DNA of 64,000 bases from Bacillaceae bacterium OF18-1A (GCA_027694045.1 JAQEWB010000002.1:558001-622000); one strand, 5' to 3'. Counted from the first letter of the stretch, positions 46,948 to 58,465 are shown. Program-made: numbers and translations. Notes: a model not told the origin generated them from the letters alone.

Positions 46948-46982
46948 AAAAGATCAATGAGTTTTAAACTCATTGATCTTTT
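46948..46982 (-). terminator. Terminator of spo0A
   Basis: Near-perfect 17-base arms (AAAAGATCAATGAGTTT and its complement), about 40 bases after the spo0A stop. The T tract is mixed with A and G. Confidence 0.8.
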
Positions 46983-47023
46983 ATAAAAAATTCATTCCGA
47001 ATATATTATTAGCTTAACTATTC

Positions 47024-47818
47024 TCAGCTAGCCTTATGTTCAAGTCTCAGCTTATCCGCAACCATTGCGATGAACTCTGAGTTCGTAGGTTTCGCTTTTG
47101 ACATGGATACTGTATAACCAAATAAAGACGAAATAGAATCAATATTCCCACGGCTCCAGGCTACTTCAATCGCGTGACGGATCGCACGTTCAACACGGCT
47201 TGCTGTTGTATTATATTTCTTTGCGATATCTGGATATAATACTTTTGTGATAGATCCTAGCAATTCGATATCATTGTATACCATAGAAATCGCTTCTCGT
47301 AAGTACATATATCCTTTAATATGAGCAGGTACGCCAATTTCATGAATGATACTCGTAATGCTCGCATCTAGGTTTTTCGGTTTTCCATCTACTGTTGTCG
47401 CTGATCGGAAAGATGGAAGTGGACGTTTGATGGTAGCGCTCGCCTTACCACTCACTTGACGAATATGACTTGTTAAATTCTCCATATCAAATGGTTTTAA
47501 TATGAAATATGAAGCACCTAAGTCAACTGCTTTTTTTGTCACATCTTCTTGTCCAAATGCTGTCAACATAATTACACTAGGCTGTTTTAACCTTTCAATA
47601 TGTCGCATTTTCTCTAATACAGCTAAACCATCTAAATGTGGCATAATAATGTCTAAAACGAGTACATCAGGCTGCTTATCTTTTAATAAGTTTAAACACT
47701 CTTGACCATTATAAGCAGTACCGATTACTTCCATATCATCTTGAGCAGCTACATAACTCTCTAGCATTGATACTAATTCTTTATTATCATCCACAAGACA
47801 TACTTTAATTTTCTCCAC
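47024..47818 (-). CDS. spo0A: Stage 0 sporulation response regulator Spo0A
   Basis: Spo0A is the master regulator of sporulation entry and the final acceptor of the phosphorelay. The start is GTG 47818 with GGGAGG upstream, giving 264 residues; the 276-residue frame from 47854 has no site. The receiver domain has acidic residues Asp10/Asp11, the phosphorylation site Asp56 and the KPFD lysine near 108. The C-terminal DNA-binding domain contains the long recognition helix [18 protein letters not shown]. An 0A box lies upstream, so autoregulation is likely. Confidence 0.97.
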   Translation of the reverse strand: MEKIKVCLVDDNKELVSMLESYVAAQDDMEVIGTAYNGQECLNLLKDKQPDVLVLDIIMPHLDGLAVLEKMRHIERLKQPSVIMLTAFGQEDVTKKAVDLGASYFILKPFDMENLTSHIRQVSGKASATIKRPLPSFRSATTVDGKPKNLDASITSIIHEIGVPAHIKGYMYLREAISMVYNDIELLGSITKVLYPDIAKKYNTTASRVERAIRHAIEVAWSRGNIDSISSLFGYTVSMSKAKPTNSEFIAMVADKLRLEHKAS

Positions 47819-47881
47819 AGCTTTTCCTCCCTTACCGAATAGATTCTCCGACATGTGTATCCTTCTAGGCTACATGAATTG

Positions 47882-47888
47882 TTCGACA
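47882..47888 (-). promoter_or_regulatory. 0A box upstream of spo0A
   Basis: TGTCGAA on the minus strand is an exact Spo0A-P binding core, 64 bases upstream of the GTG start. AAAGGGAATTTT just upstream resembles a sigma-H -35, but the -10 is unclear. Confidence 0.75.
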
Positions 47889-48083
47889 ATTGTGTGAAAA
47901 TTCCCTTTTAAAGTTTCTTACTTTCCGATAAAATCACAAAAAAATATGTTTATCGTTCATTTATTCCCTTTCGCAACACATTCCATCATAGAAATACAAC
48001 GAAACGTTCAACCCTTTCCTTACATTTTACAACAAAAAACACTTCTTGCGGAGCTTTTACAAAATTTCAACGAATTTTTCCAC

Positions 48084-48119
48084 AAAAAAGCAAGCTAATA
48101 TATATTAGCTTGCTTTTTT
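48084..48119 (-). terminator. Terminator of spoIVB
   Basis: Perfect 17-base arms (AAAAAAGCAAGCTAATA and its complement) around TA. It overlaps the last codons and stop of spoIVB. Confidence 0.9.
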
Positions 48120-49403
48120 CTCTTGATCATAAATATTAATTCCAGCCTCATGTAACATCCATTCGATATGAACACCATATCCTGATGTTGGATCATTTAC
48201 AAACACATGTGTAACAGCACCGATTACTTTTCCGTTTTGTACAATTGGACTTCCACTCATCCCTTGTACAATACCACCTGTTTTTTCTAACAAACGCTTA
48301 TCTGTTACTTTTATTACCATACCTTTTGTAGCTGGAAATTTTTGCTGAACTGTACTAACAACTTCAATATCAAATGCTTCTACTTTATCTTGCTCAATAA
48401 CCGTCAATATTTTTGCCGGTCCCTCTTTTACTTGATGAGACAATGCGATAGGCATCGCTTTATCCATTATACCGTTTGTCATATTTGTATTTAATTTTCC
48501 AAAAATACCATATGGACTATTTATCGTAATATTGCCAACTACTTCACGATCTGGTGAGAACCTCGCTAATTTCTCTCCTGGATTCCCATGACTACCTCTT
48601 TCAATTGACGTAACTGTCGAACGCATAATTTGCCCATCTTCAACTTGAATCGGCTTTTTCGTATCATTATCAGAAATAACATGACCAAGCGCTCCGTATT
48701 TCATAGAATTCGGATGAATGAATGTCATCGTGCCAATTCCAGCTGCTGAATCACGAATATATAAACCAATACGATAAGACGATTCTCCACTATCTTTTTG
48801 CGGCGTTAACTTAGTGCGAATGTATTTCCCATCTCTTAACAAAACAAGATTAAGCGGTTCGCCTGTTTCTCCACTACTATGAATAAACGGTGCTACATCA
48901 CTCATTCTTTCGATTGTTTTCCCATTAATTTCGGTAATCATATCTCCAATTTGCACACCAGCCGTTTCACCAGGAGATATTTTACCCTTTTCAGTTTGAA
49001 TTAAATGATGGCCTACAACAAGTACACCTTTTGTGTTTAATTTCACACCAATTGATTGCCCACCTGGAATAACTTTAAAATCTTTCAATACTTTCACATT
49101 TACTTTTTTTACTGGAAAACCAGCAAGTTGAAACACCATATCTGCTTCACCATTTTGATGAGAATTTACCATAAGTCCTTGTTTTTGTTCATTTGAACTC
49201 ACTGTAAAAACATGACGATTTGTAGATGAAGCTTTAAAAACTGGTAATGAAGTTATTTCTGATTGTTGCCCTTCAAAAACAACAAGTTGTTTCGGAGATG
49301 AAATAAACGTTCGAAGCGGTTTAAAACATCCAATAAAAACTAAAGAAACAAGGAGACAAAGACCTATTATTTTGCGAAATCTTTCTAATTTCAATTTGTT
49401 CAC
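48105..49403 (-). CDS. spoIVB: SpoIVB signalling serine peptidase
   Basis: SpoIVB is made in the forespore, secreted into the intermembrane space, and triggers SpoIVFB cleavage of pro-sigma-K. The 432-residue protein has an N-terminal membrane helix (9-28) and a PDZ domain (about 125-200; [14 protein letters not shown]). A chymotrypsin-like S55 peptidase domain follows, with the nucleophile serine in [12 protein letters not shown]. It lies between recN and spo0A as in B. subtilis. Confidence 0.95.
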   Translation of the reverse strand: MNKLKLERFRKIIGLCLLVSLVFIGCFKPLRTFISSPKQLVVFEGQQSEITSLPVFKASSTNRHVFTVSSNEQKQGLMVNSHQNGEADMVFQLAGFPVKKVNVKVLKDFKVIPGGQSIGVKLNTKGVLVVGHHLIQTEKGKISPGETAGVQIGDMITEINGKTIERMSDVAPFIHSSGETGEPLNLVLLRDGKYIRTKLTPQKDSGESSYRIGLYIRDSAAGIGTMTFIHPNSMKYGALGHVISDNDTKKPIQVEDGQIMRSTVTSIERGSHGNPGEKLARFSPDREVVGNITINSPYGIFGKLNTNMTNGIMDKAMPIALSHQVKEGPAKILTVIEQDKVEAFDIEVVSTVQQKFPATKGMVIKVTDKRLLEKTGGIVQGMSGSPIVQNGKVIGAVTHVFVNDPTSGYGVHIEWMLHEAGINIYDQEKKAS

Positions 49404-49506
49404 TCTCCTCGCTCCTACCCCACATTCAGCCTTTTGGCTTCACTTTTTAATCTCTCCTTGCAGTGCTTTATTTATAACCGGAAGAATTAAGAAATCGTCA
49501 TTTGAG

Positions 49507-49533
49507 AAAAAAAGCTATCCATTACTGGATAGC
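49507..49533 (-). terminator. Terminator of recN
   Basis: On the minus strand GGCTATCC, loop AGTAAT, GGATAGC and seven T. The stem starts just before the recN stop codon. Confidence 0.88.
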
Positions 49534-51261
49534 CTCTGCTGTCTGTTTAAAATGATGCGCTTGCGTAAGTAACTCTTTCGCATGTTCTGTCGTTAAATCG
49601 GTAATTTCCACACCAGAAATCATTCGAGCTATTTCTGTTACTTTATCCTCCATAGTTAAAACGGTAACCGACGTAATTGTCCGATCATTAGCTACCTGTT
49701 TTCGAATAAATAAATGCGAATCCGCCATTGAAGCTACTTGAGGTAAGTGCGTAATACAAAGTACTTGTGAGTTTACTGATACACGATAAATTTTTTCCGC
49801 AATAGCCTGTGCAACTCGACCACTCACACCCGTATCCACTTCATCAAAAATAACAGATGCAACACCTTGATGTTTAGAAAAAATACTTTTTAAAGCTAAA
49901 ATAATACGAGATAACTCTCCACCAGAAGCAACCTTCGAAAGTGGCTTTAGCGGTTCACCTGGGTTCGTTGAAATATAAAACTCCACATGATCGTAGCCAT
50001 CCACTGTAAGTCTCACCGGCGCCCCTTCCACAAGAGGTTCTTCTGCATTTCCTTCTCGCTTCATAATTCTCACTTCAAATTTCGTTTTTTCCATATATAA
50101 TTCTTTTAATTCTTGATGAATGGCATTTGTAAGATGCTCTGCAAGTTCATGACGCATACTACTTAACAACGTCGCTTCTTTCAGAATCACACTTTCTAAT
50201 TCCTTTAACTGCTTCTTCGTCGTTTCAATATGAACGTCTTTATTTTCAATCGTAAAAATTTCTTGTTCAATTTTATCAGCATACGCTAAAATTTCTTCTA
50301 CAGTATTTCCATATTTTCTCTTCAGCATACGGATTTCATTTAAACGCGTTTCTATTTCATCTAAACGATTCGGATCATATTCCATCATATCGAGCTTTTC
50401 TCGCAGTTGATATGCAACTTCTTCTAATAAGTAATAGCTATTTGCAATGGAATCATGATTTTCTTGATATACTTCATCTAAATGTGTAATACTCTCCATT
50501 TGTCCCATTGCGCTTCGTACATTATCTAATCCTTGTCCGTCAGCACTTAACGAGCGATATGCATCCCCTAATGCTTTGTAAATTTTTTCGAAATTAGAAA
50601 TTTGCAATCGTTCTTCAGTTAAGTCATTTTCTTCATCCATCTTTAAATCCGCCTTACGGATTTCTTCATGCTGGAATTGGATTAAATCTAAGCGATGCGC
50701 CATTTGTTGTTCATTTTCACTTAACGATTTCAATTGTTTTTTTAACTTCTCATAGTCAGCGTATACATTTTGATATACACCTAACTGTTTAACGATACGA
50801 TCTCCATCAAAATGATCGAGCATAAAGAGATGTCGCTCTTCATTCATTAAATCTTGTGTTTCGTGCTGTCCATGAATATCAACAAGTGTTTTTCCAATTT
50901 CTTTTAACACGCTAAGTGTAACAAGTTTCCCATTTACACGACATACACTCTTTCCATTTGCAGCGATATCACGCTTTAAAATAATCATGCCGTCTTCTAT
51001 TTCTATATCTAACTCTTCTGCCTTTTCAATACATGGATGCTTATCATCTTCTACGTAAAATAGCCCTTCTATCTCAGCCTTCTCCGTTCCGTATCGAACA
51101 AATTCTGCTGAACCACGACCACCTACAAGCAAGCTAATCGCATCAATAATAATCGATTTTCCGGCTCCTGTTTCACCACTTAAAACCGTTAAACCTTTTT
51201 GAAAAGAAATATTTAATGCCTCAATAATAGCAAAGTTTCTAATCGATAATTCCGATAACAA
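49522..51261 (-). CDS. recN: DNA repair protein RecN
   Basis: RecN is an SMC-like ATPase that gathers broken DNA ends for recombination. I start at TTG 51261 (MLSELSIRNFAIIEAL), giving 579 residues, with GAGGTG 9 bases upstream; a GTG at 51273 would add four residues. Walker A GETGAGKS is at 29-36, two long coiled-coil arms lie around 150-370, and the ASGGELSRI signature and Walker B VIFDEVDTG are near 455-500. The flanking argR and spoIVB match B. subtilis. Confidence 0.95.
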   Translation of the reverse strand: MLSELSIRNFAIIEALNISFQKGLTVLSGETGAGKSIIIDAISLLVGGRGSAEFVRYGTEKAEIEGLFYVEDDKHPCIEKAEELDIEIEDGMIILKRDIAANGKSVCRVNGKLVTLSVLKEIGKTLVDIHGQHETQDLMNEERHLFMLDHFDGDRIVKQLGVYQNVYADYEKLKKQLKSLSENEQQMAHRLDLIQFQHEEIRKADLKMDEENDLTEERLQISNFEKIYKALGDAYRSLSADGQGLDNVRSAMGQMESITHLDEVYQENHDSIANSYYLLEEVAYQLREKLDMMEYDPNRLDEIETRLNEIRMLKRKYGNTVEEILAYADKIEQEIFTIENKDVHIETTKKQLKELESVILKEATLLSSMRHELAEHLTNAIHQELKELYMEKTKFEVRIMKREGNAEEPLVEGAPVRLTVDGYDHVEFYISTNPGEPLKPLSKVASGGELSRIILALKSIFSKHQGVASVIFDEVDTGVSGRVAQAIAEKIYRVSVNSQVLCITHLPQVASMADSHLFIRKQVANDRTITSVTVLTMEDKVTEIARMISGVEITDLTTEHAKELLTQAHHFKQTAEAIQ

Positions 51262-51525
51262 TGCCCCATTCACCTCGTTATAAACTACTCTCCACTAAGG
51301 GATTTTCTCAGTTCTTCATTCAAATAGTCATACTATATATTTGTATGTATATACTCTTCTAACCCGCTCCATTGTACCAAACATTTGTTTTTCGGGTCAA
51401 TCCACCTATTTTCTAACTTTATGCAAATAAAATATTATATTACAATTAAAATTTCATATTTTTAATCAATAAAAATATCCTGTTCACTTCCCACTTTACA
51501 GAGGAAAGCAAACAAGATTTTTTTG

Positions 51526-51975
51526 TTACAACATATTTAAGAAACGATCAGAGACAACACCTGTATCCTCAGGTGTACGGCAAATAATTAAGCAAGTATC
51601 ATCACCACAAATGGTTCCGATGATCTCATCCCACTCTAAATGATCAATAAGTGCTCCAAGTGAATGAGCGTTACCAGGCAATGTTTTTAGCACAAGCATA
51701 TGTCCTGCCGTGTCTAATTTTACAAATGAATCCACTAGATTTCGTTTTAATTTTTGTAACGGGTTAAATCGTTGATCTGCTGGCAAGCTATATTTATAGC
51801 GACCATCGTGTAATGGCACCTTCACTAAGTGCAGTTCTTTAATATCACGCGATACTGTTGCTTGCGTTACATTAAATCCCTCATTACGTAGAATATCAAC
51901 TAATTCATCTTGTGTTTCAATTTCTTTGTTTGCAATAATTTCCCTGATTTTAATATGGCGCTGACCTTTATTCAT
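51526..51975 (-). CDS. argR: Arginine repressor ArgR/AhrC
   Basis: ArgR senses arginine and represses arginine biosynthesis while activating catabolism. The 149-residue protein starts at [14 protein letters not shown] with a GAGGTG site. The N-terminal winged helix (1-65) has the recognition segment [14 protein letters not shown]. The C-terminal domain (about 80-149) has the arginine-binding GDDTCLIIC and TPED motifs and forms hexamers. Likely targets lie in this window: argC and artP carry ARG-box-like operators. Confidence 0.96.
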   Translation of the reverse strand: MNKGQRHIKIREIIANKEIETQDELVDILRNEGFNVTQATVSRDIKELHLVKVPLHDGRYKYSLPADQRFNPLQKLKRNLVDSFVKLDTAGHMLVLKTLPGNAHSLGALIDHLEWDEIIGTICGDDTCLIICRTPEDTGVVSDRFLNML

Positions 51976-52117
51976 ACATTTGCACCTCACACTATCTCTT
52001 ACCATAGTTTAAACATTGGTATACTTCACTTATTTATGTTAACTTATAATTCGTTACTTGTACACAATTGTTTTTACAATCATTATACAATTACAACAAA
52101 AAGAGGAACAACATATG

Positions 52118-52957
52118 TTATTCCCCTTTCCCTTTTTGTTTTAGAACATCATGCGCTTCTGTAACAACTTGCTCAATAGAAACTGGAGAGTGGTTTTCGC
52201 CATTCTCACGTTCACCATGCCATTTTAAATGGACTAAAAATTCAATATTACCATCTCCACCCGTAATTGGTGAGAATGTTAAACCTTCCACATCATAGCC
52301 TTCTTTTAAAGCAAAATCGACAATCATTTCTACGACAGCCTCATGTACTTTTCTATCACGAACGATGCCTTTTTTCCCGACTTGCTCTCTTCCTGCTTCA
52401 AACTGTGGTTTAATTAACGCTGCTACATCTCCGTTAGACATAAGCATCGTTTTTAAAACTGGAAATATAAGTTTTAATGATATAAACGAAACATCAATAC
52501 TAGCAAATTGCGGTAAACCACGCTCTAAATCTGCCGGTGTTACGTAACGGAAATTTGTACGTTCCATTACGACAACACGCTCATCTTGACGCAATTTCCA
52601 AGCAAGTTGATTATATCCTACATCTAATGCATAAGATAACTTCGCTCCATTTTGAAGCGCACAATCTGTAAAGCCACCAGTTGATGAACCAATATCTATC
52701 ATAACTTTATCTTGTAAATCTAAATGAAATACTTCTAATGCCTTTTCAAGTTTGTAACCACCACGGCTTACATACGGCATAACTTGCCCTTTCACCGTAA
52801 TTTCTGTATCTTGTGGGATTTTCTCTCCTGGCTTATCAAGTCTCATTTCATTTGCATATACGAGTCCGGCCATAATAGCACGTTTCGCTTTTTCGCGTGT
52901 TTCTATAAGTCCTCGTTCTACTAATAGTACATCTACTCTTTCTTTTTTTACACTCAT
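52118..52957 (-). CDS. yqxC: TlyA-family rRNA 2'-O-methyltransferase (YqxC-like)
   Basis: The 279-residue protein has an N-terminal S4 RNA-binding domain (about 5-65; RVDVLLVERGLIETREKAKR) and an FtsJ-like methyltransferase domain, with the SAM motif DIGSSTGGFTD near 86-96. TlyA homologues methylate ribose in 16S and 23S rRNA; the family was earlier called hemolysin A, but no pore function is evident. It follows dxs by 3 bases and is co-transcribed. Confidence 0.92.
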   Translation of the reverse strand: MSVKKERVDVLLVERGLIETREKAKRAIMAGLVYANEMRLDKPGEKIPQDTEITVKGQVMPYVSRGGYKLEKALEVFHLDLQDKVMIDIGSSTGGFTDCALQNGAKLSYALDVGYNQLAWKLRQDERVVVMERTNFRYVTPADLERGLPQFASIDVSFISLKLIFPVLKTMLMSNGDVAALIKPQFEAGREQVGKKGIVRDRKVHEAVVEMIVDFALKEGYDVEGLTFSPITGGDGNIEFLVHLKWHGERENGENHSPVSIEQVVTEAHDVLKQKGKGE

Positions 52958-52960
52958 TTG

Positions 52961-54853
52961 TTACGCCCTTTTTTGTTTTGATGGAATCATTGTATGAATA
53001 CGGTCTACAACAGCATCTGTCGTTAAACCAATTTCTTCTAATAATTTTGTTACACTTCCGTGTTCTATGAAACGATCTGGAATACCCATTCGTTCAACTA
53101 ACGCACTATGGTAGCCGTTCTCAGACGCAAATTCAACTACTCCTGTTCCAAAACCACCGATTAGACAAGCTTCTTCAATCGTTAAAATCGGTATATTTTT
53201 TCCTAAGAGATCATGTAAATATGCTTCATCCATTGGTTTAATAAAGCGAGCATTCACTACTTTAACTGAAACTCCAGCCTTTTCAAGACGCTCAGCTGCT
53301 TCCATTGCCATTGGAATTGTCGTACCAAATGTTAAAATCGCTGCTTGTGTACCTTCTTTTAACGTTTCCCATGTACCGATTGGAATCGCCTTTAATTCTT
53401 CATCCATAGGAACGCCAAGCCCATTACCACGCGCATAACGCAAAGCAATCGGTCCATCTTCGTATTGCATCGCCGTATATACTAAATGTTGTCCTTCATT
53501 TTCATCTTTCGGCATCATAAGCACCATATTCGGTAAGTGACGTAAAAATGCGATATCAAATACACCTTGATGCGTTTCACCATCTGCTCCTACTAATCCA
53601 GAACGGTCTATTCCAATGAAAACATTTAAATTTTGACGGCATATATCATGAACAACTTGGTCATATGCTCTTTGTAAAAATGTTGAATAAATCGCTAAGA
53701 ATGGCTTCATTCCTTGCGTTGCCATACCTGCTGCCATTGTTGTAGCATGCTGTTCTGCAATACCTACATCAATCATACGATCTGGGAATTCTTTTTGGAA
53801 TTTCTCAAGTTTTGATCCAACAGGCATTGCAGGTGTAATTGCTACGATACGCTCATCTGCTCTCGCTAACTTAAGCACTGTTTCACTAACGACAGCACTC
53901 CATGCCGGTGCAACTTCTTTCGGCTTAACGAAGTCACCGGATTCAATTTTATAAGGTCCTGTTCCATGCCAAGTTCCAATAACGTCACTCTCAGCCGGTT
54001 TATAACCTTTTCCTTTTTTCGTAATAACGTGAACGAGTACTGGGCCTTTTGTTTTCTTTGCATATTGCAACGTTTCGAATAACTTTTCATAATCATGCCC
54101 ATCTACTGGACCTAAGTATGTAAAGCCCAACTCTTCGAAAAAGACACCTGATACTAGTAAATATTTAAGGCTATCTTTTATTTTCTCCGCAGTCGCCGCT
54201 ACTTTCCCGCCTACTGCCGGGATTTTTTTCAATATATACTCTAGTTCATCTTTTACCCAATGGTATTTACCCGCTGTACGCAAACGACCAAGTACATTAT
54301 GAAGCGCACCAACGTTTGGTGCAATTGACATTTCATTGTCATTTAAAATAACAATCATGTCTGTTTTTTCATGCCCAATATGGTTGAGTGCCTCTAAAGC
54401 CATTCCACCTGTTAAAGCACCGTCCCCAATGATTGGTATCACATATTCTTTCGTTTTCTTTAAATCACGTGCTAGGGCCATTCCCATTGCAGCAGATAGT
54501 GATGTCGAGCTATGACCAGTTTCCCATACATCGTGCTCACTCTCGCAACGTTTTGGGAAACCACATAGACCTTGATATTGCCTTAATGTACCGAATTCTT
54601 TTGCACGTCCTGTTAAAATTTTATGTACATAGGATTGATGTCCTACGTCCCATAAAAATTTATCTTTCGGACTATCAAATAATTTATGCAGAGCAATTGT
54701 GAGTTCTACTACACCTAAATTAGGTGCAATATGTCCACCTGTTTGAGAGAGCTCTTCAATTAAAAACTTACGAATATCCTCACTCAATCCCTCTAGCTCA
54801 CTGATAGACATATCTTTCAAAAAACTAGGGTTTTGAATTTGCGTTAGATCCAC
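52961..54853 (-). CDS. dxs: 1-deoxy-D-xylulose-5-phosphate synthase
   Basis: Dxs joins pyruvate and glyceraldehyde-3-phosphate to open the MEP isoprenoid route. I take the GTG at 54853 ([12 protein letters not shown], 630 residues, the usual start); another GTG three codons upstream is possible. The ThDP motif starts [15 protein letters not shown] near 150, GHQSYVHK near 74 is conserved, and a transketolase-like pyrimidine domain and C-terminal domain follow. It sits beside ispA, which uses its pathway products. Confidence 0.95.
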   Translation of the reverse strand: MDLTQIQNPSFLKDMSISELEGLSEDIRKFLIEELSQTGGHIAPNLGVVELTIALHKLFDSPKDKFLWDVGHQSYVHKILTGRAKEFGTLRQYQGLCGFPKRCESEHDVWETGHSSTSLSAAMGMALARDLKKTKEYVIPIIGDGALTGGMALEALNHIGHEKTDMIVILNDNEMSIAPNVGALHNVLGRLRTAGKYHWVKDELEYILKKIPAVGGKVAATAEKIKDSLKYLLVSGVFFEELGFTYLGPVDGHDYEKLFETLQYAKKTKGPVLVHVITKKGKGYKPAESDVIGTWHGTGPYKIESGDFVKPKEVAPAWSAVVSETVLKLARADERIVAITPAMPVGSKLEKFQKEFPDRMIDVGIAEQHATTMAAGMATQGMKPFLAIYSTFLQRAYDQVVHDICRQNLNVFIGIDRSGLVGADGETHQGVFDIAFLRHLPNMVLMMPKDENEGQHLVYTAMQYEDGPIALRYARGNGLGVPMDEELKAIPIGTWETLKEGTQAAILTFGTTIPMAMEAAERLEKAGVSVKVVNARFIKPMDEAYLHDLLGKNIPILTIEEACLIGGFGTGVVEFASENGYHSALVERMGIPDRFIEHGSVTKLLEEIGLTTDAVVDRIHTMIPSKQKRA

Positions 54854-55109
54854 ATGGATCACTCACTTTCGTTTCATAATCTGTCAACATTTCTATTCCT
54901 TATCTTGTCCTGCTATTAACCAGTCTATTGTACCCTATTACTATTATAAACCATATCTCTGTAAGCAATGAAAAAAATAGCCGCTAACACGAAGTGATAA
55001 CGGCAATGTAATCTACATATATTTTTGCCAATAACAAGAAAAGAAAAACCTTTTCCTACATTTATATCATAAAATGATGAATGACTCAACAAATGAAAAC
55101 GCTGTTATA

Positions 55110-56000
55110 TCAGTTATTACGTTTTGCAATTAAATCGCAAATAGATAGTAAGTATTCATCTTGTAACTGTAAAGAGCCAATAGCATCTTTTGCTTTTACA
55201 ATTGTGTCTTCTAAAATACCTTTTGCTTTATCTACAGTAAATAACGTCGTATATGTGCTCTTTTCATTAGAAACGTCACTACCAATCGGTTTTCCAATCT
55301 CTTCTTCGGTTCCTTCTACATCTAAAATATCATCTCGAATTTGGAAAGCTAGGCCGACATATTTTGCAAACGCAAGTAACTTTTCCTCTTGTTCTTTTGT
55401 GGCATCAGAAAGTATCGCTCCTGCAAGTACAGCAAACTCGAGTAATTTTCCCGTTTTATGCTTATGGATGTACTCCAATTCTTCAATCGTAAGCCTTTTC
55501 CCTTCAGCTTCCATATCTGCCACTTGTCCGCCAACCATTCCTTCTGGTCCTGCTGCTTTTGCAAGTTCAAGTACAAGCCTTACTTTCTTGTCAGCAGAGA
55601 TTTCTTTTTGCTCATATGCCATAATCACTTGAAAAGCATATGTCAATAAACCATCTCCTGCTAAAACTGCCATCGCTTCACCAAATACTTTATGATTAGT
55701 GGGCTTTCCTCTTCTTAAATCATCATCATCCATACAAGGTAAATCATCATGAATTAACGAGTATGTATGAATCATTTCAAGAGCACAAGCTGCACCTACT
55801 CCAAGATTTCTTTCTTTCCCAAACGCTTGTAATGTCGCAAATAAAAGTAACGGGCGGAGACGTTTTCCACCCGCTTCCAAAGAATATGCCATTGCTTCAC
55901 GAAGTACATTTGGACACTGTAATTCATTTGCATAGCTTACAAGTTTCTCTTCTACGAAAGTTTTACTTTCTTTCAAAAAAGTATCAAAAGCGATAGTCAC
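55110..56000 (-). CDS. ispA: Farnesyl diphosphate synthase
   Basis: IspA adds isopentenyl diphosphate to dimethylallyl and geranyl diphosphate to give farnesyl diphosphate, the precursor of undecaprenyl lipids and quinones. The 296-residue protein has the first Asp-rich motif DDLPCMDDDDLRRGKP (from 85) and the second motif DDILD near 223. Its ATG overlaps the xseB stop by one base. Confidence 0.95.
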   Translation of the reverse strand: MTIAFDTFLKESKTFVEEKLVSYANELQCPNVLREAMAYSLEAGGKRLRPLLLFATLQAFGKERNLGVGAACALEMIHTYSLIHDDLPCMDDDDLRRGKPTNHKVFGEAMAVLAGDGLLTYAFQVIMAYEQKEISADKKVRLVLELAKAAGPEGMVGGQVADMEAEGKRLTIEELEYIHKHKTGKLLEFAVLAGAILSDATKEQEEKLLAFAKYVGLAFQIRDDILDVEGTEEEIGKPIGSDVSNEKSTYTTLFTVDKAKGILEDTIVKAKDAIGSLQLQDEYLLSICDLIAKRNN

Positions 56001-56230
56001 TATGCTTCATCTCCTAAAGCAGTAAATGGTTCAAGTTCTCCATTTTCCCCAAGGATAACTGCCATTTGTTCTTGTACATTCTTTAACTTCTCATCGCAAA
56101 GCTTAGATAATTCCATACCTTCTTTAAAATAAGAAATCGCTTCTTCTAAAGGCACATCACCTTGCTCTAACTTAGAAACAAGATGTTCAAGTTGCGAAAT
56201 TGCCTCTTCAAAGCTTAATTTATTTTCCAT
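56000..56230 (-). CDS. xseB: Exonuclease VII small subunit
   Basis: The 76-residue, acidic, helical subunit has the conserved [20 protein letters not shown] region, with a coiled-coil pattern. It binds XseA to form exonuclease VII, which degrades single-stranded DNA from either end. It overlaps xseA by 11 bases, and its stop overlaps ispA, so translation of the three is coupled. Confidence 0.95.
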   Translation of the reverse strand: MENKLSFEEAISQLEHLVSKLEQGDVPLEEAISYFKEGMELSKLCDEKLKNVQEQMAVILGENGELEPFTALGDEA

Positions 56231-57578
56231 TATTCAATTCACGCTCCTCTATGCCTGATACGCTACAATCTAGTATTCCATCTTGTAATTGAACTGAAAC
56301 AGCATCTCCAAGGCTAACATCTTTCACACTTTTTAACACTCGCTTCTCTTCATCATATACAAGCCCATACCCTCTCATCATCACTTTCAGTGGACTTAAC
56401 GCCTCAAGTTTTTGAGCAGCTCTTACAAATGCAAATTCTTTCGTTTGAAGTAACGTTTGCATTTCACGTTGTAATTGCTTTTGTAACGTTTCAATCGCTA
56501 CCTTCGTTTGGATAATTTTTTGAGATGGGTGGTGCTTTTCTAAATAAAATGAAAGCTGTTTTAACTGATTTACTTTTTTATCAATATAACGCTCTTTCGC
56601 TAAAACAAGCTGTTCTAACGCTCTATCTAATTGCTCTTCTTTTTGTTCATATACTTGTCTCGGGTAACGGAACGCATAAGATTTTTGCAATACTTGTAGT
56701 TTTTCTTCTTTTTTATGTACTAACTCTCTCATTGCTCTTTGCAATCTTAGAGTTCTTTGCAATACCTTTTCTTGCAATTCTATAATGTTTGGTGCCGCCA
56801 GCTCAGCTGCTGCAGTCGGTGTTGGTGCACGTAAATCAGCAACAAAATCTGCGATTGTAAAATCAGTTTCATGACCTACCGCCGAAATAATCGGGATTTC
56901 ACTCTTAAAGATAGCTCTCGCAACCATCTCTTCATTGAAAGCCCATAATTCCTCAATAGAACCTCCACCACGACCAACAATTAGTACATCTATATCTCCC
57001 ATTTCATTCGCCGTACGAATAGCTTGTACAATTGAGGGAGCAGCTGACTCCCCCTGTACAAGTACTGGAAATACAATAACGTTCCCAATTGGATAACGTC
57101 GTTTAATCGTTGTTATAATATCACGAATCGCCGCTCCTGTTGGCGATGTAATCACACCTATAGTTTTAGCATAAGGAGGAATTGTCTTTTTATAAACTTG
57201 AGAAAACAATCCTTCTTCCTCTAAACGAACTTTTAATTGTTCATAAGCTAAATGTAAGTTTCCAATCCCATCAGGCTGCATGTCTTGAATATAAATTTGA
57301 TAAGAACCGCTTGCCTCGTAAACAGAGATTTTCCCTTTTACAAGCACCTTCATCCCATTTTCTGGTCTGAATTTAATATTACGATTATGACCCGCAAACA
57401 TAACCGCTGCGATTCTTGCATTTTCATCCTTCAATGTAAAATACATATGACCACGGCTATGATTTTTAAAGTTGGAAATTTCACCTTTTAACCAAACAGA
57501 CTGCAAGTGCGGATCATATTCTATTTTTGTTTTTATATAGCGTGTTAATGCTGTAACGGTTAAATATTGTTTCTCCAT
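56220..57578 (-). CDS. xseA: Exonuclease VII large subunit
   Basis: The 452-residue catalytic subunit has an N-terminal OB-fold (about 1-100; [15 protein letters not shown] [18 protein letters not shown]) and the conserved [14 protein letters not shown] block near 190, which is the active-site signature. A long coiled-coil region (about 260-400) that carries XseB follows. It is the first gene of the xseA-xseB-ispA cluster and starts 26 bases after folD. Confidence 0.95.
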   Translation of the reverse strand: MEKQYLTVTALTRYIKTKIEYDPHLQSVWLKGEISNFKNHSRGHMYFTLKDENARIAAVMFAGHNRNIKFRPENGMKVLVKGKISVYEASGSYQIYIQDMQPDGIGNLHLAYEQLKVRLEEEGLFSQVYKKTIPPYAKTIGVITSPTGAAIRDIITTIKRRYPIGNVIVFPVLVQGESAAPSIVQAIRTANEMGDIDVLIVGRGGGSIEELWAFNEEMVARAIFKSEIPIISAVGHETDFTIADFVADLRAPTPTAAAELAAPNIIELQEKVLQRTLRLQRAMRELVHKKEEKLQVLQKSYAFRYPRQVYEQKEEQLDRALEQLVLAKERYIDKKVNQLKQLSFYLEKHHPSQKIIQTKVAIETLQKQLQREMQTLLQTKEFAFVRAAQKLEALSPLKVMMRGYGLVYDEEKRVLKSVKDVSLGDAVSVQLQDGILDCSVSGIEERELNNGK

Positions 57579-57604
57579 TTCTCTCTCCTCATAGCCGACT
57601 CAAA

Positions 57605-58465
57605 TTATTTACAAACAACACCTGCACGTTTAGCAGATTCAACAGTATTGTGAAGAAGCATTGTAATCGTCATTGGGCCAACACCCTTTGGCACAGGTGT
57701 AATGTAACCTGCAACATCTAACACGTTGTCAAAGTCAACATCACCACAAAGCTTGCCTGTTTCTAAACGGTTTACACCAACGTCGATTACAACCGCTCCT
57801 TCTTTCATATAATCAGCTGTTATCATTTTAGGTCGTCCTACAGCTACGATTAAAATATCAGCTAACTTTGTTAACTCTTTCATATTTTGCGTCTTAGAAT
57901 GACAGTATGTGACAGTTGCGTTTTCATTTAAGAACAATTGTCCCACTGGCTTGCCGACAATATTACTTCTTCCAATTACTACAACATGTTTTCCTGAAAT
58001 ATCAAGATTTGTTTCTTTTACTAATTCCAAAATACCATGCGGTGTACATGGAAGGAATGTATCTTGTCCCGTCATCATACGGCCCACGCTTATTGGGTGA
58101 AACCCATCTACATCCTTTTCTGGTGAAATTCTTTCAATGATAGCTTTTTCTTCAATATGTTTTGGTAAAGGTAATTGTACTAATATGCCATTAATACGGT
58201 CATCTCCATTTAAGCGATCGATCTCAGCCAGTAAACGCTCCTCAGTAATCGTTTCAGGAAGTTCAATTAGCTCTGAATAGATTCCTACTTGCTCACAGCC
58301 TTTTTCTTTTCCTTTCACGTAAGAACGAGATGCTGGATCTTCTCCAACTAAAATGACTGCTAACCCTGGTACAATCCCTTGCTCTTTTAACTTCACAACT
58401 TCTTCTTTTAATTGTGCTCGTTTTTTCTCCGCAACTTCATTTCCTTTGATGATTACTGCTACCAT
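57605..58465 (-). CDS. folD: Methylenetetrahydrofolate dehydrogenase/cyclohydrolase
   Basis: FolD interconverts 5,10-methylene- and 10-formyl-tetrahydrofolate with NADP. The 286-residue protein has the catalytic YVKGKEKGCE segment near 49 (Lys), the ILVQLPLPKH block near 93 and GRSNIVGKP, an NADP-binding motif near 164. It follows nusB by 23 bases. Confidence 0.96.
   Translation of the reverse strand: MVAVIIKGNEVAEKKRAQLKEEVVKLKEQGIVPGLAVILVGEDPASRSYVKGKEKGCEQVGIYSELIELPETITEERLLAEIDRLNGDDRINGILVQLPLPKHIEEKAIIERISPEKDVDGFHPISVGRMMTGQDTFLPCTPHGILELVKETNLDISGKHVVVIGRSNIVGKPVGQLFLNENATVTYCHSKTQNMKELTKLADILIVAVGRPKMITADYMKEGAVVIDVGVNRLETGKLCGDVDFDNVLDVAGYITPVPKGVGPMTITMLLHNTVESAKRAGVVCK

Noticed and set aside
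51976-52117. ARG box for autoregulation upstream of argR
   Set aside because: The best match (CGAATTATAAGTTA) lacks the second half-site.
53866-54102. Minus-strand 78-codon frame within dxs
   Set aside because: An out-of-frame reading of the highly conserved dxs gene.
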